64,000 bases of DNA from CALLCD01 sp039196965 (GCA_039196965.1 JBCCUK010000002.1:1-64000); one strand, 5' to 3'; counted from the stretch's first letter, positions 44,448 to 53,957 are shown. Made by a program: numbers and translations. Notes: generated from the letters alone by a model not told the origin.

Positions 44448-46445
44448 ATGCAGATCCACAAAAGATGTGGCGTGGTGTTATCTGCAGCAGTGCTGTTTGC
44501 AGCTTGCGGGCAGGGAGGCGTCGAAACCAATACGCCGATGATAGATCCTCCACCGGTTGGCGAGGCGACGGCGGTGACGCGGGACGCCAATGCGGCAATA
44601 GCAGAGCGCCTACCGCTGGCCGAAATGTCGGATTTTGAGGATGCGTCGCGCGGTTTCCTTGCTGCGATCGAGAGTGACGCAATTCGGGACGCCAATGGAA
44701 ATGTCGTCTGGGCGATCCCGCAATATGATTTTCTCGAGGGTGATGCTCCGGATACGGTTAATCCGTCCCTTTGGCGGCAATCACAGCTGCTTGCAAAGCA
44801 CGGCCTTTTTGAGGTTACAGCGGGTGTCTATCAGGTCCGTGGGTACGACCTTGCCGTTATGACGGTGATTGAAGGCGAGACTGGATGGATCATTGTAGAT
44901 CCTCTCACGACCGCAGAGTCCGCCAGCGCATCGCTGGCCCTCTTGAACGAAACCCTAGGCGAGCGGCCTGTCACGGCGGTGCTATACACCCATTCCCATG
45001 CGGATCATTTCGGCGGCGCGCGCGGCGTTATCGATGAGGCCGAGATTTTGGAGCGGGGTGTGCCGGTATTGGCACCCACCGGCTTTGTGGAGCATGCGGT
45101 ATCTGAAAACCTGTTGGCTGGTAATCATATGACGCGCCGCTCAACCCTCATGTTCGGCGGTACACTGCCCACTGATACCCGGGGTCACGTTGGGGCTGGT
45201 CTCGGACAGGGGCTCGCTCAGGGTACGGTTGGACTCGTTCTGCCAACGGATGAGGTTGAGGGCCGGGGCACGCAGCGCACAATTGATGGGGTCTTGTTTG
45301 AGTTTATTGATGCCGCCGGCACCGAAGCTCCGGCAGAGTTCATGTTCTATCTTCCGGAAAAGCGGGCGCTCTGTACGGCGGAGGTTGCCACCGGGACATT
45401 CCATAATGTTTTGACGCCGAGAGGCGCGCAGGCCCGGGACGCTCGGGGCTGGAGCAGAGCCATTGATTATGTGCTCTCTGAATATGGTGAGCGCTCTGAC
45501 GTCGTTTTCGCCAGCCATCACTGGCCGACCTGGGGGAAGGAAAACGTCAAACGCTTTCTGCAAGGGCAGCGAGATATCTATCGTTACGTCCATGACCAGA
45601 CCTTGCGGCAGGCAAATAGCGGTGCCAGCCAGATCGAGGCTGCCGAGGCAATCGAGGAACCGGCCTTTCAAGGCGATGCAGATGCATTCAATACACGCGG
45701 CTATTACGGCACGCTGAACCATAATTCGAAGGCGGTTTATCAGTACTATTTTGGCTGGTGGAGCGGTGTTCCCGCCGATTACTACAAGCGCCCGCGAGTG
45801 GAAACCGCGGCCCGTTATGTGGCTGCCATGGGCGGTGCCGACGCTTTGCTGAGGCTTGGGCAGGAAGCATTTGATGAAGGGGACTATCGCTGGTCGGCGG
45901 AGCTATTGAACCACCTTGTGTTTGCTGAACCGGCAAATGAGGCGGGCCGAGCCTGGCTTGCGGCGTCCTATGAACAGCTCGGATTTCAGGCCGAAAGCGG
46001 TGTCTGGCGCGGCTATTTTCTGAGTGGTGCTGCGGAGCTGCGCCGAGGCGTCCCCAATGTACCTGCCCCAACTCTCGGCAGGAAGGATTTTCTGAAAGCG
46101 GTTAGCAGCCTAGATCTCTTCGACTCTATCGCCACCCGCTATCGCCCCGGTATGCTGAACCGGGATCCGTTCGCGCTGGAGTTCCGATTTACAGACAGGG
46201 GTGAAACGATCTCCCTTCTCGTCGAAGACAGTGTTCTCGTTCCGCGCGAAGCTCCAGCGACTGCGCCAGCGGCGATCATCACCATCACCCGGGATGATTT
46301 TGATAGCCTTATCTTACAGGAAATAGGGGCACCGGCCCTGATCGCCGGCGGACGCATGACGATAGAGGGTGAGCAACTCGCGCTGCTGTCGTTCTTCGGT
46401 GCACTAGAGACACCACCATTCTGGTTCAATGTGGTGGAACCTTAA
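44448..46445 (+). CDS. Alkyl sulfatase-like metallo-beta-lactamase-fold lipoprotein (BDS1/SdsA1-like)
   Basis: A 665-residue enzyme predicted to cleave alkyl sulfate esters. The signal peptide ends FAAC (lipobox). The MBL zinc site is HSHADHFGG (about residues 182-190). Later come the typical FMFYLPEKRALCTAEV, ASHHWPTWG and NHNSKAVYQYYFGWW. An alpha-helical dimerisation part (about 460-530) and a C-terminal SCP2-like domain complete the family layout. The lipoprotein signal suggests periplasmic action on detergents or natural sulfate esters. The start ATG follows GGGAGGAGC. Confidence 0.9.
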   Translation: MQIHKRCGVVLSAAVLFAACGQGGVETNTPMIDPPPVGEATAVTRDANAAIAERLPLAEMSDFEDASRGFLAAIESDAIRDANGNVVWAIPQYDFLEGDAPDTVNPSLWRQSQLLAKHGLFEVTAGVYQVRGYDLAVMTVIEGETGWIIVDPLTTAESASASLALLNETLGERPVTAVLYTHSHADHFGGARGVIDEAEILERGVPVLAPTGFVEHAVSENLLAGNHMTRRSTLMFGGTLPTDTRGHVGAGLGQGLAQGTVGLVLPTDEVEGRGTQRTIDGVLFEFIDAAGTEAPAEFMFYLPEKRALCTAEVATGTFHNVLTPRGAQARDARGWSRAIDYVLSEYGERSDVVFASHHWPTWGKENVKRFLQGQRDIYRYVHDQTLRQANSGASQIEAAEAIEEPAFQGDADAFNTRGYYGTLNHNSKAVYQYYFGWWSGVPADYYKRPRVETAARYVAAMGGADALLRLGQEAFDEGDYRWSAELLNHLVFAEPANEAGRAWLAASYEQLGFQAESGVWRGYFLSGAAELRRGVPNVPAPTLGRKDFLKAVSSLDLFDSIATRYRPGMLNRDPFALEFRFTDRGETISLLVEDSVLVPREAPATAPAAIITITRDDFDSLILQEIGAPALIAGGRMTIEGEQLALLSFFGALETPPFWFNVVEP

Positions 46446-47083
46446 TCACCCTCATCGTCGACCATGGACATGACATCCATGGTTTCGGTTTCGGGGGCGG
46501 GGATTTCCACCACCCGCTCAGCCACGTCGTCATACTCCAATCGTAGGGCGCGGCTCATGATGGCATGCATCATATACGTGCAGGTGATGTAGGTCAGTTC
46601 CAGGATTTCTTCGTCGCTCAATTCGGATTTCAGGGCATCGAATATGGGTTCCGGTACGCGGCCCCGCTGCAGGACAAGTGCATCCGTATAGGCAAGGACC
46701 GCGCGTTCGACAGGAGTGAAGCAGTCGGCAATCTGCCAGTTTGGAATGGCTCCGATCTGTTCTTCCGTCAGCCCGGCATCCCGGCTCGCTTTGCAATGCT
46801 GGGAGAATACGAATTGCGAGCCGACAGCAAATCCTGCCCGGGTTTGCCCGAGTTCTCTAAGCTTGGCATCGAGTTTTCGATCGGGGCTCCGATAGAAGCG
46901 AAAGCCTTCCGTTGTGTGCTGGAAGGCATCAGGTACGATGTTGAAGACCGTCCACCAATTGCCGGGGGTGCCCGTGGCGGTGCCTGGCTCTTTGATCGGA
47001 TCACGGTCTCCAAAAAGAAGGTCGAAAATTCGATCGGCATAGGGGTTCCCGGCCTCGCGGCCGACTTGTTTCAGACGTGGCAT
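46442..47083 (-). CDS. Carboxymuconolactone decarboxylase (CMD) family protein
   Basis: A 213-residue AhpD/CMD-like protein. The family core is seen in GFAVGSQFVFSQHCKASRDA then LTEEQIGAI, ERAVLAYTDALVLQRGRVPE and LSDEEILELTYITCTYMMH. The AhpD CxxC pair is not complete, so peroxidase-type function is doubtful. The ATG at 47083 has AAGGA upstream; the longer frame to 47221 is not homologous. Its end overlaps the sulfatase stop by 4 bp. Confidence 0.82.
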   Translation of the reverse strand: MPRLKQVGREAGNPYADRIFDLLFGDRDPIKEPGTATGTPGNWWTVFNIVPDAFQHTTEGFRFYRSPDRKLDAKLRELGQTRAGFAVGSQFVFSQHCKASRDAGLTEEQIGAIPNWQIADCFTPVERAVLAYTDALVLQRGRVPEPIFDALKSELSDEEILELTYITCTYMMHAIMSRALRLEYDDVAERVVEIPAPETETMDVMSMVDDEGD

Positions 47084-47256
47084 GGTGTTTCCTTGTATAC
47101 TTCTGTGACATGACCTTACGAGCTTATACGCTCCACCATGGTTTGAAAGTCTTTGCAGCGCGCCGACAGCGGCACCGTTTCTGTCTGAACCTCTTGTGAT
47201 TTTTCCTGGATGTTCGCACATTCTCCGTCAGATATTTAACAAGGGACGGACTGCGT

Positions 47257-48981
47257 GTGGCGCGAAGAAGGAACAGCAGAAGGCGGGGGCCGTTCAGTCA
47301 TCTCGGTGAGCTGTTTGATGCGAGCGCGCTAGGGTTCGTCACCTCATTACTGCTTGGGGCATCCTTTTTTGCCACCTGGCGCGGCATGCGGGATTTCATT
47401 ATTGGAAATGATCTCGCATCGGGCCTCGCGTCTCAGGGACTGGTCGTTGCTATTGTGCTTGCCCTGACCCTGGCGATGTATGTCACGCTCCGGGAAATGA
47501 TCGCGCCGTATTACGTGAATGGCATTTGGCCAGCCATTTGGAAGAGAGCCGTTGCTCTGCCTCTATATGTCTTGCTGGCTGTCTGGTCGATTGGCTTTGG
47601 CTATGGCTTCTGGTGGAGCATTATCGCCGGGCAGGGGGTCACGGATACAGAACTGACGCGGTCGGTCACGTCTCTTCGAGAACAGACGAGCGACATTCGC
47701 TCCCGCATCGCAGCTGCTGGTTCTGTGATGGCATCCGCCGAAGCCCTGTCTGATCAAAAGGCTAGAAACGAAGCAGAACGCGGGGGAACATGTGGCGTCG
47801 CCTCACCACCGGGCGATGGTCCCTTGGCCCGGGCGCGCGGGGAAACCCAAAGCCAGATTGCTGCTATTTCCGCGATCGTTCAGGGAGATTGGCTTCCGTC
47901 GATCACAGCCCGTCTTGATACGCTTGACGCTGACCTTGAAAGTGTTCGCGGCGCGCCTCGGGATGGCGATCTTGCGGCGCGCAAGGCGGCTTTTGATCGG
48001 GTCTACACGTCAGCTCGCCTGTCTGCTCGGGAGATTTCCACCGACGCCGCGGCACGCGGGCGTAGCCTCGCGACACAGCTGAGGGCCAAAGCAAGTCAAC
48101 TTTCCGGACCGCCTGAAAATGGCCGTGTAAGATACTGCTATGATCCTGACCTCGCAGCGAGCCTTACTGCTGCCGCTGACGAGATTGACCAGCCATTTGA
48201 GGTGGTCGTTCCCGATTTTCGGTTCAGCGAGGGGCCTGAGGGCGTTGCCCGGGCCGTTGAAGATCTCTGGGGATTTGTACTCGCGCCTGTCGGCATTGAC
48301 GTCGCCGGTGCCCATAACGGACCACCGAATGGACGCAGCCTGATTGCTCTCGTTGCAACAATAGGTGTCGATTTCGCCTTGCTTGTGTTTGCGCTTCTGC
48401 GGGGGCGAGATTTCGGACAGCCTAACGCTGAAGCAGATCGGGCGATACTCCCTGAACACGTCGGGATCGAGACGCCGGAGCGGCTGCCGCAACAGCAGCA
48501 GAAAGCTATTCAAGATCAATCACGCAAGACTTCTGTAAGACAAAGACTCAAAGACAGCATCGCTGACAACACTCACGAATACGATGATAATGTGAGGGAT
48601 GCCGAATTCGACGAGATCGAGCCATCCAAGGCTCTGTCACGAACCTACGAGCCTGAGAGCCAGTTAAGTGACGAAGAAGCGCTGTCAGACATGCTGCGTC
48701 ATGTTGAGGAGCTCATGCGTGCCATGCGGACCAGCCGAAGTGCCACCGAAAAGTCGAAGCTTCAAATGCATCTCGACGATGTCCTGCGGCAACTGAAGAG
48801 ATATGGTTATCTTCAGGCCGGCGTTGCCGACGAACACGTAGAAGCTGGGCTCCACGAGATCGTTGGTAAAGAGCAGAGCTTGAAACCACCGGGCTGTATC
48901 CTGCGCGTGGTAAGGCCACGGTTTGTTGACCAAAATGGAAAAACCATTTTGCCTGCTCTGGTCGTTGTCTCCTCTGACTAG
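47257..48981 (+). CDS. Four-helix membrane protein with large periplasmic domain, family not recognised
   Basis: A 574-residue protein I cannot assign. A basic N-terminus (RRRNSRRR) is followed by helices at about 24-43, 61-80 and 98-123, a long extracytoplasmic helical region (124-357) with two cysteines (C179, C294) that could pair, a fourth helix (361-381) and an acidic, coiled cytoplasmic tail (390-574). The start is a GTG at 47257 with AAGGGACGG upstream. It stands alone between the CMD gene (divergent) and rpsT. The layout recalls a sensor or scaffold rather than a transporter; that is inference. Confidence 0.65.
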   Translation: MARRRNSRRRGPFSHLGELFDASALGFVTSLLLGASFFATWRGMRDFIIGNDLASGLASQGLVVAIVLALTLAMYVTLREMIAPYYVNGIWPAIWKRAVALPLYVLLAVWSIGFGYGFWWSIIAGQGVTDTELTRSVTSLREQTSDIRSRIAAAGSVMASAEALSDQKARNEAERGGTCGVASPPGDGPLARARGETQSQIAAISAIVQGDWLPSITARLDTLDADLESVRGAPRDGDLAARKAAFDRVYTSARLSAREISTDAAARGRSLATQLRAKASQLSGPPENGRVRYCYDPDLAASLTAAADEIDQPFEVVVPDFRFSEGPEGVARAVEDLWGFVLAPVGIDVAGAHNGPPNGRSLIALVATIGVDFALLVFALLRGRDFGQPNAEADRAILPEHVGIETPERLPQQQQKAIQDQSRKTSVRQRLKDSIADNTHEYDDNVRDAEFDEIEPSKALSRTYEPESQLSDEEALSDMLRHVEELMRAMRTSRSATEKSKLQMHLDDVLRQLKRYGYLQAGVADEHVEAGLHEIVGKEQSLKPPGCILRVVRPRFVDQNGKTILPALVVVSSD

Positions 48982-49060
48982 TTTTTGCGCATGAAGTGAG
49001 GGTTGAAGCGCGGCGAGAAGCTCAGATTCTGAAAATTCTCAGTTGGTCCATATCTTATTG

Positions 49061-49089
49061 TTGACGCAAGCGATGCCTTTATGTATCCC
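49061..49089 (+). promoter_or_regulatory. Possible housekeeping promoter of rpsT
   Basis: TTGACG at 49061-49066 is a good -35 element; TATCCC at 49084-49089 lies 17 bp further on and resembles the weak -10 elements of alphaproteobacterial ribosomal genes. It is 38 bp before the rpsT start. Confidence 0.4.
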
Positions 49090-49126
49090 CGCCGCTTGCG
49101 CTCAAATATGAGCTTCGGAGATCCCT

Positions 49127-49390
49127 ATGGCGAACACAAAATCTGCCAAGAAAATGGTTCGGAAAATCGAACGCCGCACTGAGGTGAACAAGACCCGTCG
49201 GTCACGCATGCGTACCTACGTGCGTAAGGTTGAAGAAGCCATTGAAGCGGGTGATCAGGCAGCGGCGAAAGAAGCACTGCGCGTGGCTCAGCCTGAGATC
49301 ATGCGTGCCGCTGGCAAGGGTATCATCCACAAGAATACGTCCGCCCGGAAAGTTTCGAGGCTTTCCAAACGTGTGAAGGCGATGGGCTGA
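49127..49390 (+). CDS. rpsT: 30S ribosomal protein S20
   Basis: An 87-residue basic helical protein of the small ribosomal subunit. The opening MANTKSAKKMVRKIERRTEV and the closing IIHKNTSARKVSRLSKRVKA are diagnostic. In alphaproteobacteria rpsT is commonly next to dnaA, as here. Confidence 0.98.
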   Translation: MANTKSAKKMVRKIERRTEVNKTRRSRMRTYVRKVEEAIEAGDQAAAKEALRVAQPEIMRAAGKGIIHKNTSARKVSRLSKRVKAMG

Positions 49391-49854
49391 TATCCATCCT
49401 AGCCGCGGCCCGGCTGTCATATAAATCACATTTTACATATTCGCGTATTGGCCATCCGTTCCGGCGGTTTTCCATGTATTTACCGCTGTTCGTGAGCGGA
49501 GGAAGTTTCACGTAAGTGTGAAGTTGCCCGATTGGTGAAATGTACTGTCATTAATGGTGATTTTTGTGATCGGTCAAATATTTTGAATGGTAACAATGCG
49601 ATGGTCTGGCGATTTTTTTTAAGAATATGGTCAACCCCAAAAACACGCTTTTTTGCAGCGAAATCCTGGTGGACATGATCGCCTCTTTGGCTAGTTTTAT
49701 GATCGTTCTGTTGAGTACACCCTAGTAAATTTATTGTCCGCTTTGGAGAGTGGAAACGAGCCCTGAAAAAGAAGGCTCGAACCGGTATGGTGTGTTTGTG
49801 CAGAAGTGTTGAGACAACTGATATAGCTTCGAGAAAAAAATAAGGGGCGAAAAG
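49391..49854. other. AT-rich rpsT-dnaA intergenic region, 464 bp
   Basis: The longest gap in the window, clearly richer in A+T than its surroundings, with T-runs near 49612-49620 and 49650-49654. By eye I find no cluster of DnaA boxes (TTATNCACA or close variants), so I do not call it an origin. The dnaA promoter must lie here. A ribosome binding site AAGGGGCG precedes the dnaA start. Confidence 0.5.
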
Positions 49855-51339
49855 ATGGATCTACAAGATAGCCAAGAGAAGCAAGAGCAGATTGAATACG
49901 AAGATCCGGTAGACAGGGTCGAAGATGGCGAAAGAGGTGGGCAAGATATATGGGCCTTGGTTCAGCAAACGCTGTCTGAGGAAATGTCGGCTCGGGCTGA
50001 CTATTATGACCGTTGGATTGCGCCGCTGAGATTTGTGGCTGAACATGAAGGTCGCGTGCTGATCGCCGCCAGAACGACTTTTGGGCGTTCCAGGGTCACG
50101 CCTGAAGATAAGAAACTCATTAACGGATCTTGGCTGAGACACGACGCACGCAAGCGCTCGACGGATGTGGTCTGCTGGCAAACCCTCGACCGGGATATCA
50201 AGGCTCTAATATCTAATCCGTGGGCTGAAGATCTCTCGGCCGGCGCGAAACTTCCTCCCAAAACTGGCGCTGCGGCAAAAGCCGAAACAAGTTTGATGGG
50301 GCCGAGCGTTATGCGGCTGGATACGCTGATCGTTGGGGACTCCAATAGTGTTGCGGCAACGACAGCGGAGCAGATTATCGAAGGCGACTCCCAGCCTGCA
50401 TCAATTATCGCTATTAATGGAACCCAGGGTGTCGGCAAAACACACATCCTGAAGTCAATCGAGAAGAAACTGTCTGAGGTCGGTAACCGTAAGGTTGCCT
50501 ATATCACCGCTGGTGAATTTCTGGTGGCTTATGTCGACGGAGCAAAGAACCGCGATACGCGGGCTCTAAAGAGCCGGGTTCGGGCGGCAGACATTGTTCT
50601 GTTCGATGACCTGCAGAACATCGCTGGCATGAAAGGCACGAACAGCGAGCTCGCTGCGACGCTTCGTGAAGTGACCGAGCGAGGGGGACTAGTGGTTGTA
50701 ACGTCGGACGTCCCGCCGTCAGATCTCGACGGACTTTCCCAGCAGGTGCGCACGGTGCTACGCGGTGCAGCAAGCATTGAAGTTGAGATGCCCGATGAAG
50801 TGATGCGCTGGTCTATCGTTCGTCAGCGCGCAGATATGCTGAACCGGATGTGTGAGACGTTCGTTCTCGATGATGCGTTTTGCGATGCCATCGTTCAGCG
50901 CGTCTATGGGCCGGGCCGCGATTTGTGCGGGGCGCTGCTCACACTTTATGCCGATACGAAGTTCGGAAAGCTGGCTCCTACACTTGCGATGCTTGATGCT
51001 GCAATCGAGCGCCAGCAGGGTAAACCGAAACCTGTATCACTGAATCAGATCAAACTCGCGGTTGAGCAGGAACTCGATATCCCCCGTAAGGATCTGATTG
51101 GTCCGGGCCGCCATAAGTTCACCGCTCGGGCGCGAAGCATCGGCATGTATCTCAGCAGGAAGATGACATCTAAGTCCTACCCGCAAATCGGCATCGCCTA
51201 TGGCAAACGCCACCACACTACGGTGTTGCATAATGTGGAGAAGGTGACGCGGTTGATCGGAAGCGATCTTGAACTCGCTGCTGATGTGGAGCGCGTGAAA
51301 CAGGCTGCACAACGTTTATCTGCAACTTCGGCGAATTAG
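49855..51339 (+). CDS. dnaA: Chromosomal replication initiator DnaA (divergent)
   Basis: A 494-residue protein placed as in other alphaproteobacteria (rpsT-dnaA-dnaN-recF-gyrB). Domain I spans about 30-115. The AAA+ domain has Walker A GTQGVGKT (189-196), Walker B FDDLQ (250-254) and sensor 2 GRDLCGAL. The C-terminal DNA-binding domain IV (about 395-494) carries the DnaA signature in altered form: GKRHHTTVLH (450-459) instead of the usual GGRDHTTVxH, so the Asp that helps read the DnaA box is His. ARSIGMYL replaces the usual PRQIAMYL. The fold is intact and the gene is surely functional in some form. Confidence 0.93.
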   Translation: MDLQDSQEKQEQIEYEDPVDRVEDGERGGQDIWALVQQTLSEEMSARADYYDRWIAPLRFVAEHEGRVLIAARTTFGRSRVTPEDKKLINGSWLRHDARKRSTDVVCWQTLDRDIKALISNPWAEDLSAGAKLPPKTGAAAKAETSLMGPSVMRLDTLIVGDSNSVAATTAEQIIEGDSQPASIIAINGTQGVGKTHILKSIEKKLSEVGNRKVAYITAGEFLVAYVDGAKNRDTRALKSRVRAADIVLFDDLQNIAGMKGTNSELAATLREVTERGGLVVVTSDVPPSDLDGLSQQVRTVLRGAASIEVEMPDEVMRWSIVRQRADMLNRMCETFVLDDAFCDAIVQRVYGPGRDLCGALLTLYADTKFGKLAPTLAMLDAAIERQQGKPKPVSLNQIKLAVEQELDIPRKDLIGPGRHKFTARARSIGMYLSRKMTSKSYPQIGIAYGKRHHTTVLHNVEKVTRLIGSDLELAADVERVKQAAQRLSATSAN

Positions 51340-51372
51340 GACTTGCTTTTTCTCCAGTTTTGCCAAGTCTAA

Positions 51373-51399
51373 CGGCCCGCTGGCGCGACTAGTGGGCCG
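51373..51399. terminator. Hairpin in the dnaA-dnaN gap
   Basis: CGGCCCGCT (51373-51381) pairs with AGTGGGCCG (51391-51399), including one G-T wobble. No T-run follows, so it may only attenuate transcripts or be a processing site. Confidence 0.35.
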
Positions 51400-51428
51400 A
51401 TTCTGTCAGCGCTTTGTGCTGAACAGAT

Positions 51429-51437
51429 TTATCCATA
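51429..51437 (+). promoter_or_regulatory. Single DnaA-box-like site TTATCCATA
   Basis: One base from the E. coli consensus TTATCCACA, 57 bp before dnaN. It is the only close match I noticed in the gaps around dnaA, and a single site could regulate dnaN rather than mark an origin. Confidence 0.35.
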
Positions 51438-51493
51438 ACCACTCTGATTGCTGGTTCCAGGGCAGAATCCAGCTAGTCTGAAGGGCCGAGACA

Positions 51494-52612
51494 ATGAAGC
51501 TGACCCTCGAGCGTTCCAACTTACTTGATGCACTTTCGCACGTTCAAAACGTCGTCGAGCGACGGAATACTATTCCTATTCTATCGAATGTTTTGCTGAC
51601 GGCGGATGGAGACGGCTTAAAGCTCACAGCGACGGACCTTGATATTGAAGCTGTGGATACCGCAGAGGCAAGCGTGTCGGACCCCGGCTCCGTGACGGCT
51701 CCCGCACACACATTATTCGATCTTGTCAGGAAGCTGCCTTCAGGAGCTGAGGTCTCCCTGGAATTCATGGCCGAAAACCAGCGCCTTGCCATCAAGTCGG
51801 GCCGCACGGACTTTGCATTGCCAACTCTGCCGGCATCTGATTTTCAGACGATGCAGGATGACGTCGACGGCACCAAGTTCGCGATTGACGCCGAGGCGCT
51901 TCGCCGCCTGATCGATAAGACACGATTTGCAATTTCGACCGAGGAAACGCGCTATTATTTAAACGGTGTGTATCTCCACAGCACCGATGGGGATGACGGA
52001 AAAGTACTCCGTGCTGTGGCTACGGACGGCCACCGACTTGCCCTTGCTGAGGCATCAGCTCCGGCTGGAGCGGAAGCCCTTTCAGGTGTTATCATACCTC
52101 GCAAAGCCATTGGGGAAGTCCGCAGACTGATCGATGGTCTTGATGCTGATATCGGCATTGAAGTGTCGGATGCGAAGATCGTGTTCCGCGCGGGCCGGGC
52201 TGTTCTCACATCGAAACTGATAGATGGTTCGTTCCCGGACTATGCGCGAGTGATACCCCAGGGCAATGACAAGAAGCTGACGATCAACAACAAGGCGTTT
52301 GAGGCGGCTGTAGACCGGGTCGCCACCGTTTCGGCGGAACGCTCGCGTTCGGTGAAAATGAGCCTTGACGATGACAAGCTGACGCTTGCCGTCAACCATG
52401 CCGAGACAGGGCAGGGCAATGAGGAGCTGGAAGCGTCCTACGGTTCGGAAGCCATGGAAGTCGGCTTCAATGCCAAATACCTGCTCGATATTGCAGGACA
52501 GGTTGAAGCCGACGAGGCCGAGTTCCTGTTCAATGACCCGGCATCCCCGGCGCTCGTACTTGATCCGGGCGATCCAGCCGCGCGCTATGTTCTGATGCCG
52601 CTTAGGGTCTAA
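51494..52612 (+). CDS. dnaN: DNA polymerase III beta sliding clamp
   Basis: A 372-residue ring clamp with three similar domains. MKLTLERSNLLDALSHVQNV at the start and the closing YVLMPLRV are typical. recF starts 8 bp after its stop, so the two are co-transcribed. Confidence 0.98.
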   Translation: MKLTLERSNLLDALSHVQNVVERRNTIPILSNVLLTADGDGLKLTATDLDIEAVDTAEASVSDPGSVTAPAHTLFDLVRKLPSGAEVSLEFMAENQRLAIKSGRTDFALPTLPASDFQTMQDDVDGTKFAIDAEALRRLIDKTRFAISTEETRYYLNGVYLHSTDGDDGKVLRAVATDGHRLALAEASAPAGAEALSGVIIPRKAIGEVRRLIDGLDADIGIEVSDAKIVFRAGRAVLTSKLIDGSFPDYARVIPQGNDKKLTINNKAFEAAVDRVATVSAERSRSVKMSLDDDKLTLAVNHAETGQGNEELEASYGSEAMEVGFNAKYLLDIAGQVEADEAEFLFNDPASPALVLDPGDPAARYVLMPLRV

Positions 52613-52620
52613 GCTCGCGA

Positions 52621-53736
52621 ATGACCGCACTGATCCGGCTGCGGCTCACCAATTATCGGAACTACGAAGCGCTCGACCTTGCTTTGGATGGGCGGCACGT
52701 CTGTCTTTTTGGGGCCAACGGTGCGGGGAAAACGAACTTGCTGGAAGCTGTTTCCCAGTTTGGGCCGGGACGCAGCTTGAGGAGCGTTCCCTTGCCGGAG
52801 ATAGCTCGCCAGGACGGACCACCAGTCTGGACGCTCTCGGCTGAGCTTGATGATGGCCGCCGGATTGGTGTTGGCCTCGATCAAGGAGGTGGTGGAAACA
52901 AACGTGTTGTTCGCATCGATGGCGCACCGGCAAGTGCAGGAGATCTTGCAGATCTGATGCGTATCGTTTGGCTCGTTCCAGCGATGGACAGTGTTTTCCG
53001 CGGAGGGGCGTCGGAGCGGCGGCGGTTCTTTGATCGTCAGGTTATGGCCCATCGGCCGGCCCATGGCCGCGCATCGGCGGCATACGAAAAAGCGATGCGC
53101 GATCGCAATGCTCTCCTCGAGCAGGGCCGCGTCGACCCTGCCTGGGCCGATGCTGTGGAGGCTCGCATGGCTGAACATGGGGCGGAGATCATGATCAACC
53201 GGGCCGAAGTGCTGGCTCGGCTTCAGGACGCCGTCGACAGCAGGCCGGAGGGACACTTCCCGAAAGCCGATCTGGCATTGGAGGGAGACGATACAATGGT
53301 TGCCTCGGTAGGTGCCATGCCTGGTGAACTCTCAGACCGGCTTGCCTCTGCCCTAAGCGAAGGGCGCTGGCGCGACAAAGGGGCGGGACGTACGCTCTCA
53401 GGGCCTCACAGAGCTGATCTTGCGGTTATCCACCGGCCTACCGGCGCACCGGCAGGACAGGCCTCTACCGGCCAGCAGAAGGCTTTGCTGATAGGTTTGA
53501 TCCTCGCATCCGCAAGAGCCTTGTCGGAACGCACTGATGGGCCGAAACCTTTAATTCTTCTGGACGAGGCGGCTGCCCATCTCGACGCGGACCGACGGGC
53601 CGCGCTCTTCGATGAATTGTCCGATCTGGGCGGTCAGGCATGGTTGACCGGAACCGAAGCTTTCCTGTTTGAGGCATTTGGCGACCGGGCCGTGTTGGTA
53701 GAAGTAAACGAGGGCTCAGCCGCCTTGATTGAATAG
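52621..53736 (+). CDS. recF: DNA replication/repair protein RecF
   Basis: A 371-residue SMC-like ATPase that loads RecA on gapped DNA. Walker A is GANGAGKT (31-38). The signature motif appears as ASTGQQKALLIGLILA and Walker B as LILLDEAAAHLD. Length and order (after dnaN) are normal. About 220 bp of AT-rich sequence separates it from gyrB. Confidence 0.97.
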   Translation: MTALIRLRLTNYRNYEALDLALDGRHVCLFGANGAGKTNLLEAVSQFGPGRSLRSVPLPEIARQDGPPVWTLSAELDDGRRIGVGLDQGGGGNKRVVRIDGAPASAGDLADLMRIVWLVPAMDSVFRGGASERRRFFDRQVMAHRPAHGRASAAYEKAMRDRNALLEQGRVDPAWADAVEARMAEHGAEIMINRAEVLARLQDAVDSRPEGHFPKADLALEGDDTMVASVGAMPGELSDRLASALSEGRWRDKGAGRTLSGPHRADLAVIHRPTGAPAGQASTGQQKALLIGLILASARALSERTDGPKPLILLDEAAAHLDADRRAALFDELSDLGGQAWLTGTEAFLFEAFGDRAVLVEVNEGSAALIE

Positions 53737-53957
53737 AGATTTGGACGTCGATTCAGGGGCCGATTTACGCCTGTTTTGCCATAATTTTCCCCTAAAAATG
53801 GGGGGCGGATGACAGGATTTCTGGCAGCTCCAAATCAGCCCATATAAGTTCATATTTTTCAATGTATTAGGGGTGATAAAAATCTGCCCCGAATCATTGG
53901 CAAAGAGGGGCAAAATCGCCTATAAATCAGGTAGATAATACAGATTGGACGTCCCCC
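53737..53957. promoter_or_regulatory. recF-gyrB intergenic region with gyrB promoter
   Basis: 221 bp of AT-rich sequence. GATTTGGACGTC near 53747 and GATTGGACGTC near 53944 are a close direct repeat flanking it. CCCCTAAAAATGGGG near 53789 is a short inverted repeat. The position implies the gyrB promoter, but I cannot fix its -10 and -35. Confidence 0.35.

Noticed and set aside
46442..47083. CMD-family gene as alkylhydroperoxidase AhpD
   Set aside because: The AhpD CxxC redox pair is not present, so only the wider CMD family is supported.
49391..49854. The gap before dnaA as oriC
   Set aside because: It is AT-rich and long, but no DnaA-box cluster, CtrA sites or GATC/GANTC pattern stood out. 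Without skew data from the whole chromosome the call is unsupported.
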